This document shows, piece by piece, positions 9,639 through 19,800 of a DNA stretch of 64,000 nt (the first letter of the stretch is position 1; every line of letters begins with the position of its first letter). Position numbers and translations under genes: made by a program. The notes below the pieces were generated by a model that worked only from the letters and a program-made list of their open reading frames with translations, was not told where the DNA came from and made no database searches. This DNA comes from an uncultured Faecalibacterium sp. (GTDB lineage: Bacteria; Bacillota; Clostridia; Oscillospirales; Ruminococcaceae), in assembly GCA_937880095.1 (NCBI GenBank), contig CALFLK010000013.1, forward strand, positions 124,001 to 188,000. The letters are read 5' to 3'.

Positions 9639-10814
9639 TCACTTCAAAATATATCGCTGCCCCGGCTGAGATAAAATCCAGCCTGACAGTTCAAGACTCG
9701 TTAAGGCGACCAGCAATGCCCCAATGGGCATACCGGTCTTTTCTGTCAGTTCTTCCAGACCGACAGGGCGTGCACCCACACAGGCCAGCACTTTCCGTGC
9801 ATTCGGGCTCAATTCTGGTTTTGGTGCATCGCAGGGAGCCGGGGTCTGTTTCTGCGCCTTGTTCTGCGCAAGACCCATCTGCTCCAAAATATCATTTGCT
9901 TCGGTAACCATATGTGCCTTACCGGCTTTCAGCAAGGCATTGGTTCCCACAGAAAGCGGCGAATAAATGCTGCCGGGTACTGCATACACCGGTCTGCCGT
10001 ATCGCTGCGCATGATTTACGGTGCTCATCGTACCGCTGTGTTCTCGGGCTTCCAGCACAACCAACACCATCGACAAAGCTGCGATGATGCGATTGCGCTG
10101 TAAAAATGTCACCCGATAATCACAGTTTGCCCCGGGGGCATACTCGCTGATCACCGTACCGTTTTCTTCCATCTTTCCACGCAGTTCTGCGTTGGTTGAC
10201 GGATATGTTTTGTCAATAGGAACACCCTGTACGCCAATGGTCGGCGCACCGGCTTTGATGGCAGCACGATGGCTGACACCATCCAAACCATCTGCCAGAC
10301 CACTGACAATCACAGCACCGCTTTCTGCCAGTGCCGTACCAATATCCTGTGCTGCTGACACCCCATAAGGCGTAGGCTTGCGTGTACCGACCATACCCAC
10401 CATGTAGCGGGTATTCAAATGGCGCACATCACCTGTGCAGTACAGCACCAGCGGCGGGTCAGATATACGGGATAGTGCCAGCGGGTATTCCGCATCTTCG
10501 AATGTCAGGATTTGGATACCGGCATCCTGACATTCCTCCCACAAGGGAATATAATCTGCCGGTGTGGTCGGCTGTTTTTTCCAGCGTTTCCATGCGGCAG
10601 GACCGATATTTTTCCGAAACTGCTCGGTATCACGGTCCTCCCACAAGGCAGCGGCCGAACCGTAGATATCCAGCAAAGTGCCTGCATGGCTGCTGCCCGG
10701 ACCAATCAGATGCGCCATCCACAGCCAGTACAATACCGGCTCATAGGTTATTTCCGATTCGGGCATAGCACCATATTCCGCCAGATATTCCAGCGGTGTG
10801 TCCGAGCCGGTCAC
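9639..10814 (-). CDS. dprA: DNA-processing protein DprA/Smf
   Basis: Binds incoming single-stranded DNA and loads RecA during natural transformation. As called it has 391 residues. The Rossmann-like core carries VGTRKPTPYG, SGLADGLDGVSHRAA, the RNRIIAALS segment and SVGTNALLKAG. A C-terminal winged helix (about 325-390) follows. The start is uncertain. GTG 10814 overlaps the upstream stop as GTGA and has GGAG seven nucleotides before it, so it is preferred. An upstream GTG (10838) and an ATG (10766, MPESEITYEPV) are alternatives. The SGxAxGID motif of most DprA proteins reads SGLADGLDG here. Family call is firm; competence itself is not shown by this window. Confidence 0.93.
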   Translation of the reverse strand: MTGSDTPLEYLAEYGAMPESEITYEPVLYWLWMAHLIGPGSSHAGTLLDIYGSAAALWEDRDTEQFRKNIGPAAWKRWKKQPTTPADYIPLWEECQDAGIQILTFEDAEYPLALSRISDPPLVLYCTGDVRHLNTRYMVGMVGTRKPTPYGVSAAQDIGTALAESGAVIVSGLADGLDGVSHRAAIKAGAPTIGVQGVPIDKTYPSTNAELRGKMEENGTVISEYAPGANCDYRVTFLQRNRIIAALSMVLVVLEAREHSGTMSTVNHAQRYGRPVYAVPGSIYSPLSVGTNALLKAGKAHMVTEANDILEQMGLAQNKAQKQTPAPCDAPKPELSPNARKVLACVGARPVGLEELTEKTGMPIGALLVALTSLELSGWILSQPGQRYILK

Positions 10815-11599
10815 AGTCCCGCTCCACGGAACTGCCACAGCAGAACGCTGCCTGCAATGCCTGCATTCAGGCTCTCTACGCGGTCGGTCATGGGAATGCG
10901 CACTGCACTGTCGCAGGCATCAATGGTTTCCTGCGTCAGACCCTGACCTTCGCTGCCAATCACGACACAAACGCCGTTCGGCTGCTCCGGGGATACCGCA
11001 CTCAGCGGCTGAGAGTTATACAATGCTGCTGCCAGACAGGCTACGCCTTTTTCTCGCAGCGTACCGATCACTCCCACCAAATCATCGGTTTCCAGAATGG
11101 GCATCCGTGCTGCTGCACCCATAGATGCACGCAAAGTCTTGCCGCTCCAAGGAGATGCACAGCCCGCACCCAAAATCACAGCATCAAAACCAAAGGCGGC
11201 TGCACTGCGCAGCAAAGTACCCACGTTGCCGGGGTCCTGCACACGCTCCAGCGCCAGATAGTGTCCGCCATTTTTCAGGATTTCCGCGCCGCAGCGGGGA
11301 ATCTCAAACACACCGAAAACACCCTGGTTGGCCTGAACGCCCGCCAGCTTTTCCGCTACATGTTCCTGAATGAGATAATGTTCGCCTGGCAGCGCCGCCA
11401 GCTCCGGCGCTTTCGCGAGGGCACGTTCGGTATAATATAATACCTTTAATAGGGTGCCCTTGGCAAGTTCCGGGCAGAGCTTTAAGCCCTCCGCCAGAAA
11501 AGCGTTTTCGCTTTGACGGAAGGCTGCACTGCTCGCCAACTTGCAAGCGTATTTGATTTTCGCATTGTCACGGCTGGTGATGATAGGGTTTTCCTGCAT
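10811..11599 (-). CDS. TrmH/SpoU-family RNA 2'-O-methyltransferase
   Basis: SPOUT methylase using S-adenosylmethionine, probably acting on rRNA or tRNA. It has 262 residues: an N-terminal substrate-binding domain (1-100) and a C-terminal knotted domain with motif 1 RVQDPGNVGTLLRSA (about 119-133), motif 2 VVIGSEGQGL (212-221) and motif 3 IPMTDRVESLNAG (235-247). It resembles YsgA/RlmB proteins, but the target nucleotide cannot be read from sequence, so no symbol is given. It is the first gene of the operon that continues into dprA; the stop overlaps the dprA GTG. Confidence 0.93.
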   Translation of the reverse strand: MQENPIITSRDNAKIKYACKLASSAAFRQSENAFLAEGLKLCPELAKGTLLKVLYYTERALAKAPELAALPGEHYLIQEHVAEKLAGVQANQGVFGVFEIPRCGAEILKNGGHYLALERVQDPGNVGTLLRSAAAFGFDAVILGAGCASPWSGKTLRASMGAAARMPILETDDLVGVIGTLREKGVACLAAALYNSQPLSAVSPEQPNGVCVVIGSEGQGLTQETIDACDSAVRIPMTDRVESLNAGIAGSVLLWQFRGAGL

Positions 11600-11623
11600 A
11601 GGTCCACCGGCCTTTCCAGGGCA

Positions 11624-11652
11624 ATTTCAAAGTGAAATACCCCATAATACAA
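11624..11652 (-). promoter_or_regulatory. Possible promoter of the methylase-dprA-topA operon
   Basis: On the minus strand, TTGTAT and TGAAAT are separated by 17 nt, 25 nt upstream of the methylase start and just after the rplT terminator hairpin. Both boxes are imperfect (3/6 and 4/6 matches). Read-through from rplT is an alternative. Confidence 0.35.
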
Positions 11653-11656
11653 AAGT

Positions 11657-11680
11657 GACGCCCGCGTGTAGGCGGGCGTC
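11657..11680 (-). terminator. Terminator after rplT
   Basis: A 9-bp GC stem, GACGCCCGC/GCGGGCGTC, with a 6-nt loop lies 39 nt past the rplT stop. On the minus strand it is followed by CTTTTGTATT, a modest U tract, so termination may be partial. Confidence 0.6.
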
Positions 11681-11718
11681 GGCTTTGTTTTGTTTGGTTT
11701 TTACCGCCCAGCTTTAAA

Positions 11719-12069
11719 TCAAGCGTTCTTGACGGAAGCGACCAGAGCCTCGAAGCTCTTGGGGTCGTTGATAGCCATCTCGCTCAGCATCTTGCGGTTC
11801 AGCTCGATGCCGGACTTCTTCAGGCCAGCCATGAAGGTGCTGTAGTTCATGCCCAGAGGACGAACTGCATTGTTGATGCGGGTGATCCACAGGTTGCGGA
11901 ACTGACGCTTCTTCATGCGGCGGCCAGCCAGAGCGTAGTTGCCGCTCTTCATGACCTGCTGCTTAGCCATCTTAAAGTGCTTGCTCTTGGAGCCGTAGAA
12001 GCCCTTAGCCAGCTTCAGCATCTTCTTACGACGTTTGTGAGTCATGGTTGCGCCCTTAATACGTGCCAT
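11719..12069 (-). CDS. rplT: 50S ribosomal protein L20
   Basis: Early-assembly 23S rRNA-binding protein and, in Firmicutes, repressor of its own operon. It has 116 residues of normal length and is highly basic. The N terminus MARIKGATMTHKRRKKMLKLAKG and the YSTFMAGLKKSGIELNRK segment are diagnostic. Third gene of infC-rpmI-rplT, 59 nt after rpmI; ATG has a good SD. Codon use is strongly biased, as for a highly expressed gene. Confidence 0.98.
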   Translation of the reverse strand: MARIKGATMTHKRRKKMLKLAKGFYGSKSKHFKMAKQQVMKSGNYALAGRRMKKRQFRNLWITRINNAVRPLGMNYSTFMAGLKKSGIELNRKMLSEMAINDPKSFEALVASVKNA

Positions 12070-12128
12070 TGTTTTCTATCTCCTTTATGATTCAGGTAAA
12101 AGTCTAATTCGGTCTTTTGAAACGATGA

Positions 12129-12332
12129 TTAGCCGTAGGGCAGCATGCGCTTCACAGCAGCTGCGTTGGTAACATCAACGTAGCTGGGCTGACGGTAACC
12201 ACGGGTGGTCTTGGTGGTCTTCTTGGTCAGGATGTGGCGGCGGTATGCGTGACCGCGCTTGATCTTGCCGTTCTTGGTCAGCTTAAAGCGCTTCTTTGCG
12301 CCGGACAGGGTCTTCAGTTTCATCTTAGCCAT
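12129..12332 (-). CDS. rpmI: 50S ribosomal protein L35
   Basis: Small basic large-subunit protein of 67 residues. MAKMKLKTLSGAKKRF and the HILTKKTTKTTRGYR stretch identify it. It lies 20 nt after infC, with an AGGAGG SD inside the gap, and upstream of rplT. Confidence 0.98.
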   Translation of the reverse strand: MAKMKLKTLSGAKKRFKLTKNGKIKRGHAYRRHILTKKTTKTTRGYRQPSYVDVTNAAAVKRMLPYG

Positions 12333-12352
12333 TTTGTGTGTCCTCCTAAAGT

Positions 12353-12880
12353 TTACTTGTTCGAACTGGGGCTAAACAGCATCGTCATGGTACGGCCTTC
12401 CATCAGGGGAGGCTTGTCGCACGAAGCGCCCGTCAGGGCCTGTGCAAAATTACGCATGACCTCGGCGCCCAGGGCAGTGTGTGCCATTTCACGACCGCGG
12501 AAACGAATGGATGCCTTCACTTTGTGTCCACTGGCAATAAATTTTGCCGCCTGATTCACTTTCGTGTTGAAGTCATTGGTGTCGATGTTCAGGGAAAGAC
12601 GAACTTCCTTGACTTCGATTACCTTCTGGTTCTTCTTGGCTTCTTTTTCCCTCTTCTGCTTTTCGAAACGGTACTTACCGTAGTCCAGGATCTTGCACAC
12701 CGGGGGCGTTGCCTGCGGTGCGATTTTAACCAGGTCCAGGCCTGCTGCTTCAGCTGCAGCCAAAGCGTCACGAGTGGACATAATGCCCAGCTGTTCGCCG
12801 TCTGCACCAATCACGCGAACCTCGCGGTCGCGGATGCCTTCATTGATCTCCGTCTCTTTGGATTTTCCTGCGGTAGCGAT
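12353..12880 (-). CDS. infC: Translation initiation factor IF-3 with a non-AUG start
   Basis: Prevents premature subunit joining and checks the start codon. The body is classic: INEGIRDREVRVIGADGEQLG at the N terminus, the KYRFEKQKREKEAKKNQ linker and the C-domain VKASIRFRGREM. No ATG lies between the in-frame upstream stop and residue 1 of the conserved region. A GTG at 12814 would delete the conserved INEGIRDREV segment. The frame instead opens at ATT (12886) or ATC (12880), behind a strong GGAGGTG SD. ATC is taken because it is 9 nt from GGAGG; ATT is only 3 nt away. Rare AUU-type starts are known for infC and let IF-3 repress its own translation. The ATC call gives 175 residues. Confidence 0.93.
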   Translation of the reverse strand: MATAGKSKETEINEGIRDREVRVIGADGEQLGIMSTRDALAAAEAAGLDLVKIAPQATPPVCKILDYGKYRFEKQKREKEAKKNQKVIEVKEVRLSLNIDTNDFNTKVNQAAKFIASGHKVKASIRFRGREMAHTALGAEVMRNFAQALTGASCDKPPLMEGRTMTMLFSPSSNK

Positions 12881-12920
12881 TGGAATACACCTCCATTAAA
12901 CAATACTGAATGTGAATATA

Positions 12921-13062
12921 AAGCAAAACGCGGCCACCCATTCGGGCAGCCGCGCAGTATCTTCTCAGGACCGCACAAGGCGGAACCAGTCTGATAGCCC
13001 GTGGCATCTGTTTGCCAACAAGGCGAGCGCGGCTGACATATAGCCGATTGCTGCTTTCTTTA
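12921..13062 (-). promoter_or_regulatory. infC leader with attenuator (L20 leader-like)
   Basis: About 140 nt of untranslated RNA lie between the infC promoter and its SD. Its 3' end folds into a terminator-like hairpin: CGCGGC/GCCGCG (12929-12934 with 12949-12954), an inner CCC/GGG pairing, then TTTTGCTTT. This matches the known Firmicute arrangement in which L20 (or L20-dependent folding) triggers premature termination ahead of infC. Position and terminator are seen; the L20 assignment is from operon context. Confidence 0.7.
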
Positions 13063-13069
13063 CCCAACC

Positions 13070-13098
13070 AGTATACTCTCGCCACAGTGCCCTGTCAA
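13070..13098 (-). promoter_or_regulatory. Consensus sigma-A promoter of infC-rpmI-rplT
   Basis: TTGACA (13098-13093) and TATACT (13075-13070) are separated by exactly 17 nt. It sits between the addA stop and infC, so the translation operon has its own strong start. Confidence 0.88.
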
Positions 13099-13136
13099 GC
13101 TTTTTTTGCTGTTACTCCAATTCTTTTTTCTGTTTT

Positions 13137-16100
13137 TCAGATTTCGATGAGTTTCCCCAGCGCAAAGGAGTAAATGCCCTTATAGCTTACCTTTTTGGGC
13201 GCAAAGCGCTTTTCTATCGCAGCCGCATACAGTTCCAACTGTGCACTGTACGAAGCACGCAGCTGCGCAGGATCTTTGCTGCGGTCGGTCTTGTAATCCA
13301 AAAGCTCCAGATGGTCGGGATATTCCAGCAAAACGTCTGCAATGCCCTGCACCATCACCACGGCTTCGCTGTCCGCCGGGCCATCCGGCAAACGGGATGC
13401 CGGCAACCCTGTGATGAAATCGTACTCTCGATAGACCTTTTCCGCATTGCAAATGCGCAGGAATGCTTCTCCCTGCGCAAAAGTACGCACCTTTTCCATA
13501 TCCAGCGCATCTGCGGTGTCCTGCGTCATCAAATGCGCTGCCAACTGACGGTCACGCTCGGATGCAATCGCCTGTATCAGCGATTCTTCGCGTTGCGCTG
13601 CCGCAGTTTGCAGCAAAGCGAAATCTGCGTGTTCCAAAAATGCGTGCAGTGCCGTACCCATTTCAGCCGCAGTCATACCCGCAGCAGACATAAAGCCCGG
13701 GCGTTCCAAAACAATATCATCCCGCTGATGCACCAAACTGGTCACGCTGACTTTCACCGGAACATTCACTTCGTTCTGATCCGGGTACTGCCAAGCAAAG
13801 CTATCCAAGATACGCTGTACTTGCTCCGCATCCGGCGGCATCGTGGGTTCATCTGTATGATTGGTTTCATCCTCCGATTCCGGTTCGGGTGCTTCTTCCA
13901 GCAAAACAGTCATGGGGCTGCCCGCAGGCTGAAGCGGTACTGTGGCAGCAGCTTCGGTACCTGCTGCTTCAGAGGGAACACGCAGTACGCCTGCATCCGG
14001 ATGCTGCAGCAGTGCTGCCAGAATCCAATCCGAGAATCGGCTGGCATGATGCAGATATTCCTCGCCCATGCCCGCACTCAAGCGCAGCGCGGTTTTCTCG
14101 ATGGAATTTTCCGGCTTTTCCAGCGGAATAGTCATAAACAGCATATCCTGTGCACGGGTCAGCGCTACATATAATAGACGCATCTGCTCACTGCGTGTTT
14201 CGGCTTCAATGGTGCGGCGAATCTGCGTCTTTTGTACCGTAGGGTACAAACCACCGGGACCACGCAATGCCAAACCAAAGCCTTGATCTCGATGCAGCAG
14301 TACAGGATGCTTGATATCATCCATATTAAAACGGTGCGCCAAATCTACCACAAATACCGCCGGGAACTGCAAGCCCTTACTGCCGTGAATCGTCATCAGC
14401 GACACACAGCCCTGCTTGCCCTTGCCGGAGGTTGCTCCTGTCAGACCACGTGCTTTCTGGGTGGATTCAATGACACGAATCAAGGTGCCAAGACCTGCCG
14501 TACCTGCTTCGGATGCCCATGCGGCAAAACGGCGTACTTCTTCCCGACGGCGCACGCCTTCCGCCCCAGCACCCACAGCAGCCAGATAACCTGTGCGTGC
14601 AAAAACTTCTTCCAGCAGACGGTCTACTGGCATACTGCGGGACAATCCGCGCAAGGTATCCAGTTTCTCATAGAAGGAACGGCACTTTTCTGCAAACGCA
14701 TCCTCGCCTCCCTCCTGCACCACAAACACCAGTGCGCCGTACAGGCTGCATTTCTTTTTTGCAGCACGCAATTTCAGCAAATCGTCATCCGTAAAGCCAA
14801 ACAGCTCGCTGCGCATCGCTGCTGCCAGTTCAATATTACGCGCTGGGTTATCAATCACACGCAACAGCGCAATCAAGGGGCGCACCTGCGGTGCATCCAA
14901 AAGGTCTTCTGCTGTGGCTGCATAACTGGGAATCTGCATATTCTGCAGCGCCTTGATATAGGCGGCAAAGTTATTTCGGGTAGAAACCAGAATGCAGCAG
15001 TCCTCATAGCGAATGGGGCGTGTACCATCTTTGCAGCGCACCTGTGCTTTTTCTTCATTCACCAAGCGATAAATACGCTGGGCTACCCACTCTGCTTCTG
15101 CCTCCGGGGATTGCGCCTGTAACACTGCAGCTTCTACCCGTCCGGCATATTCACCGGGCGCGCCGCACACCAAACGCTGACCGTCGCCATACACCACATC
15201 GCCCAAATCTGCACGCATGACCTGCGTAAAGATAAAGTTGATGCCGTCAATCACTGCCGGAGCACTGCGGAAGTTCGCATCCAGCGCAAGGCTGGCAGGA
15301 GTTCCCTGTCCAATTTCCGAGCGAGGACGTGCGCCGCCCACCAAAGGCGCATAAGACTGCTGGCGCTGTAAAAAGATGTGCGGTTCTGCCTGACGGAAAC
15401 GGTAAATACTCTGTTTCAAGTCGCCGACAAAGAACAAATTATCTCCGCCAGGTGCTGCCAGACAGTTATACAGCGCATCCTGCAAAGCATTGGTGTCCTG
15501 ATATTCGTCTACCATGACCGCATCAAAGGACGTACTGATTTGCTCGCACAATGTTGTGCGGCAGCCTGTCGGGTCCTGCATCACAGCCATTGCTTTTCGC
15601 ACAGGGAGAATCTTTCCGTTTGCATCATGGATATCTGCCGGCTTTCGCAATAGTCGTAAAGCCAACTGCTCCATATCACCAAAGTCCAGAATTTTCCGTT
15701 CCAGCTTCTTTTCATAATAGCGAGATGCAAAATCCCGTTCCGCCTGTGCCAACGCTTCCAGCATCGGTAAAGCGGTTTCCCGGTCCGACTCAATCTCCGC
15801 AAGGCTCGCCGGAATCCAATCCAGCATATCCTCGCAGGCTTCTTCTGCCAAATCACCTGCCAGCTTTACAGTTTCCTTGCGGTCACCATACAGGCGTTTG
15901 CGGGTACTGCGCCCACCGGGGTGCACTACCGATACATCCCGATAGGGTGCTAGCATGGCGTCCAAGCCATCCCAATCCTGCGCCTGTGCCAGCTGTTCTG
16001 CCTGTTGGTAGAACAAAATGCCGGATTCCAAATCTTCCTGAATCCAGATGAATTTTTCTTTTGCCTTCTCGGCAGCTTTTTCCTGTGCGGCAGCTGTCTT

Positions 16101-16850
16101 TTTGCTGAGGCGAGCTTCTTCCATCACTGCAACCATGTCTTCTTTGGAACAGGTCAATGCCTGCTGTAAGTTGACCAGCAGTTTCTGGCATCGGTCCGCT
16201 ACCGCCTGCAAGGTTTCCACATAGCCATCACTTTCGGCAAAACCGTTGGGGTGCCGCCAGCTTTCCAGATAAACTTCCAGACATTGGTCGGGGTCTGGCA
16301 AAACCTGCAAAAATAGATACAGCTGTCCAATTGCTTCACAAGCTGCTGCATCGCTGCGTCCACGGCCGTACAAATCGGCAAAATCACAAAACGCCGGAAC
16401 CGAAACCATTTCTTCCATGGTTTCCGCCATCGCTGCATCCCACAGCTCCTGTGCCTGACCGGGGTCTGCTGGCTGGAATTCTGCCGGAATATCCAGCTGA
16501 GCAAAATGCTTGTGCAGCAAATCCATACAGAATGCGTCCACCGTGCAAATAGACGCACGCTGCAACAGCATCCGCTGACGGCGCAGCCGGGTATTGCCCG
16601 GGTCTTTTTTCACTTCTTCCGCCAAGCGGTTGCCGATACGGGCACGCAGCTCGGCTGCTGCCGCATTGGTAAAGGTAACGATCAAAAGGCGGTCCGCCTC
16701 TACCGGATGCTGTTCATCCAAAATCAGTCCTACTGCACGCTCGGTCAGAACAGCGGTTTTACCACTTCCCGCTGCCGCACTTAACAGCAGCGCACCGCCG
16801 CGGTCTTCAATCGCAGCCTGCTGCGCCGGGGTCCATTTTGTTTCAGACAT
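13137..16850 (-). CDS. addA: AddA helicase-nuclease subunit
   Basis: The 3'-5' helicase and nuclease subunit of AddAB, which resects double-strand breaks for RecA. It has 1237 residues from ATG 16850 (SD AGGAGG). Seen: UvrD-type Walker A AAGSGKT (26-32), the VDEYQDTN helicase motif, FFVGDLKQSIYRFR, IHGSKGLQFPAV, and the LLYVALTRAQ motif. The RecB-family nuclease at the C terminus shows GTALHAFLEH, GIADVLLEYP, LLDYKTDR and QLELYA. An upstream in-frame extension to 16958 lies inside addB and lacks conservation. The start overlaps the addB stop by 8 nt, indicating coupled translation of a stoichiometric complex. Confidence 0.97.
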   Translation of the reverse strand: MSETKWTPAQQAAIEDRGGALLLSAAAGSGKTAVLTERAVGLILDEQHPVEADRLLIVTFTNAAAAELRARIGNRLAEEVKKDPGNTRLRRQRMLLQRASICTVDAFCMDLLHKHFAQLDIPAEFQPADPGQAQELWDAAMAETMEEMVSVPAFCDFADLYGRGRSDAAACEAIGQLYLFLQVLPDPDQCLEVYLESWRHPNGFAESDGYVETLQAVADRCQKLLVNLQQALTCSKEDMVAVMEEARLSKKTAAAQEKAAEKAKEKFIWIQEDLESGILFYQQAEQLAQAQDWDGLDAMLAPYRDVSVVHPGGRSTRKRLYGDRKETVKLAGDLAEEACEDMLDWIPASLAEIESDRETALPMLEALAQAERDFASRYYEKKLERKILDFGDMEQLALRLLRKPADIHDANGKILPVRKAMAVMQDPTGCRTTLCEQISTSFDAVMVDEYQDTNALQDALYNCLAAPGGDNLFFVGDLKQSIYRFRQAEPHIFLQRQQSYAPLVGGARPRSEIGQGTPASLALDANFRSAPAVIDGINFIFTQVMRADLGDVVYGDGQRLVCGAPGEYAGRVEAAVLQAQSPEAEAEWVAQRIYRLVNEEKAQVRCKDGTRPIRYEDCCILVSTRNNFAAYIKALQNMQIPSYAATAEDLLDAPQVRPLIALLRVIDNPARNIELAAAMRSELFGFTDDDLLKLRAAKKKCSLYGALVFVVQEGGEDAFAEKCRSFYEKLDTLRGLSRSMPVDRLLEEVFARTGYLAAVGAGAEGVRRREEVRRFAAWASEAGTAGLGTLIRVIESTQKARGLTGATSGKGKQGCVSLMTIHGSKGLQFPAVFVVDLAHRFNMDDIKHPVLLHRDQGFGLALRGPGGLYPTVQKTQIRRTIEAETRSEQMRLLYVALTRAQDMLFMTIPLEKPENSIEKTALRLSAGMGEEYLHHASRFSDWILAALLQHPDAGVLRVPSEAAGTEAAATVPLQPAGSPMTVLLEEAPEPESEDETNHTDEPTMPPDAEQVQRILDSFAWQYPDQNEVNVPVKVSVTSLVHQRDDIVLERPGFMSAAGMTAAEMGTALHAFLEHADFALLQTAAAQREESLIQAIASERDRQLAAHLMTQDTADALDMEKVRTFAQGEAFLRICNAEKVYREYDFITGLPASRLPDGPADSEAVVMVQGIADVLLEYPDHLELLDYKTDRSKDPAQLRASYSAQLELYAAAIEKRFAPKKVSYKGIYSFALGKLIEI

Positions 16851-19800
16851 TTTCTTTCCCCTCCTGCTGCTTTTTCTCGGTTTGAGTGCTTTCGTCTTCC
16901 GGTTCCGGAATCGGCTCGCCAAACGGGTCCTTCGGCGCATCCAGCTCCCGCTCATCAAAGCCCTTTTCGTGGCGGCAAATCAGCGAAAAATCACAGAAGC
17001 GGCAGCTGTCTCGATTGGAAGTACGCAGCGGCTTTGCTTCGATTCTACCTGCATACAATTCTGTTGCCATATCCGTGACCAGCGTTTCCATGTGCTGACT
17101 GATACGGTCCAGTTTTGCACCGTCCGCCAGATACTTTTTCTTGCGGGGATTAGGCTTTCCATTTTGGAAGTCAAAAGGCAGATATCGCCCGGTTTCTTCC
17201 GCATCCATCGCATGATAGACTCGCGGCAAATCATTGACCAGACCATCCAGCTTACAAACGGGAGCAGGTGCTGCATTACGCTTTGTCTGTTCTGGGCTGC
17301 CATCTGCCAGCAGATACAACACGCCTGCGGGTTTTGCCCCAGTAAAGTGACCACTTTCATCCTTTGTGAGGGTGAACAAATACAAAAGCATCTGACAATC
17401 CAGACCGCAGTACACTTCTTTCAAATCAAAGGATTTTGTACCGGTCTTGTAGTCCACCACACGCACCCACTGCTGACCATCCGCATCAGTCCAAGTGTCG
17501 GCACGGTCCACCGTACCGATAATTTCCACCGTTCTGCCATTGGGTAGTTGATAAATCTGGGGCGGCAAGCAACCCGAACCCTTACCGATACCCAATTCGC
17601 AAGCCGCCGGGGCAAAACTGCCCTGACGCTCCTCATCCCGCAAATAAACCAAAAGTCCGGACAAGCTGCGCTTCAATCGACGAATCAAGTAAGCAAATCG
17701 TGCCGTCGAGTCCGGCATATACAGCCGTACATATTCATCCGTCAGTCGGCTGGCAAGTTCTGCGCACTGTTCGTCTGTCATTTCCGGCAAGGGAGCAGGT
17801 TTCCAATCCGAATAGGGATTGGGCTGCGGGTCTAGCGCCATCTGCAAAACCCAGTGCATCAGGCTGCCGCTATGGTTGGGTGTCAGTTCTGCTTTCTGGC
17901 GGGGACGCAGCCCCAATACATATTGTAAGAAATATCCGTAGCGACAGCTGTAATACTTTTCCATCTGGCTGGGCGAGATACGCACTGCATTGCCCAGCAT
18001 TTCTGCCATGGTGTCCAAATCCAGAATCTCACAGGGTTTATCCTGTGCGGTACGGCGCATCGCCGCCAAAATATCCGTTGTTTCCGGCTGCCTTTGCAGG
18101 GCAGCATACAGGTCAGCGGTTTCCTGGTCATTGTTATTCCAGATACCGCCCAAATGGTCCAGCGCTGCCGCCGGGGTTGAAGCATAATCCAGCGGAACGA
18201 ATGTAGGCTCTTTCAGTCCATTCGTACGCAGCATTTCCAGCGCACCAGTCAAGGGTAAAGCCTGACCTTCCGGCCAGCTGAGCCACAAGCCCTTGCTGGA
18301 TGCCGTCAGTGCTTTATAAAAACAAATCTGTTCACGCACTGCGCGGTTTTCAAAAGAGTCCGGCAAATCCACATCCTGCGCCATTAGCTGATCCCGGTCT
18401 GCATGGGTCAAAAGTCCCCGATCTCCGGGTGCCTGCGGAAATTCATTTTCCGCCAAGCCCAGCACAAACACATATGCCGGGTCATCCAGACGCATTTTAC
18501 CAGCTGAGGTAAAAATCACAGCGTCCATCATCTGCGGGATATGGCCCAAATCCGAGCTGCGCAGCAGCAGCTGGAATAGTTCCGCATACTCGCTGCCATT
18601 CAGCACTTCGCTGCCCAAAAGGTTGGTCATCTGGTTCAGCAGCTGCATCACGATATTCCACTCACGCGCTGCTTCCTGTGCAGCAGGAATACCTTCCCGC
18701 TGGCGCAGCTGATCTGCCAGCTGCTGCTGGCATTCTTCTGCACCTAATTCTTTCAGGCACAAATACAATGCTTTGCTCAGCGCAGCAGCATCTGCATCCT
18801 TGGCACGGGTGCGCAGCTTTTCAATAATAGGCTGCAGTTTCTGCCGTGCCTGCTCTGCCAGCTCCAAATCTTCTTTTTCTTCCTCAGTCACGCGCGTTGC
18901 TTCGCCAAAGCCCTGCGGATTTCGATTAAACGGCTGCTGCCAATCTGCACGACGAGGGCTCCAGGTATACACATAGTTGTCCAGTGCACAAATCTGCCGC
19001 TCGGTCAGACTGCACAGACCAGTTTTTGCCAGTGACGCCATATTTTCGTTGTAGTCGATACCGCGCACCAATCCCAGCAACGCTTTTACCGCACAAGCCG
19101 GTGCGCAAAACTCCGGAGTGGTAGCTTCATCACAGTACAGCGGAATCCCCGCCAAACGGAACTCGTACCGAATCGCCGCCTGATAGTCCGGTGTATTGCG
19201 GCAAACTACCGCAATTTCTCGATAATGGGTTCCCGCCTGTACCAGATGCCGAATCGCTGCTGCTACCGCACGCACTTCATCGTCCCGATCCGAAGCCGCA
19301 TACAGGCGGATTTCTTCCGGATTTTTCGGCACATCTTCGCCTTCGCCCTCTTGCTCCAGCCAGTGGGTCAGCGCAGCCAGACCGGGCGCACCCGCATGGC
19401 GTAAATCTTCTGTCAAAACGGTTGGCTTTGCCACCGAGATTCCCGCACGGTTTGCCAGCTGTTTCAGACCCAGTGCCAGACGGCGACCGCCGGAAAGCAA
19501 ACTCAAATCGCCTTCCTGTGCGGGCTGACCGTCTGCGCACAGGGCAACCGTCACCTGCGGCGCAATGGACATCAGCATAGTCAGCAGCCGCTTTTTGGGC
19601 GCATTGAAGGTGTCGAACTCGTCAATAAAGATTTCCCGGTCCTGTAAAAACTCCGGCACATTTCCTTCTGAAACTGCTGTTTCCAAGCGGTTTGCCGCAC
19701 AGGTCAGCCGATCCGAAGGGTCCATACCAGTCTGTGCCAGCAGTGCTTCATAGGTGCCGTAAATCAAAGCCAGTTCTTCCAGCTTTTCCCGACCTGCACC

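Noticed and set aside
12840..13085. 81-residue frame spanning the infC leader
   Set aside because: It runs through the promoter and attenuator, and contains no conserved protein pattern; the leader function explains the sequence.
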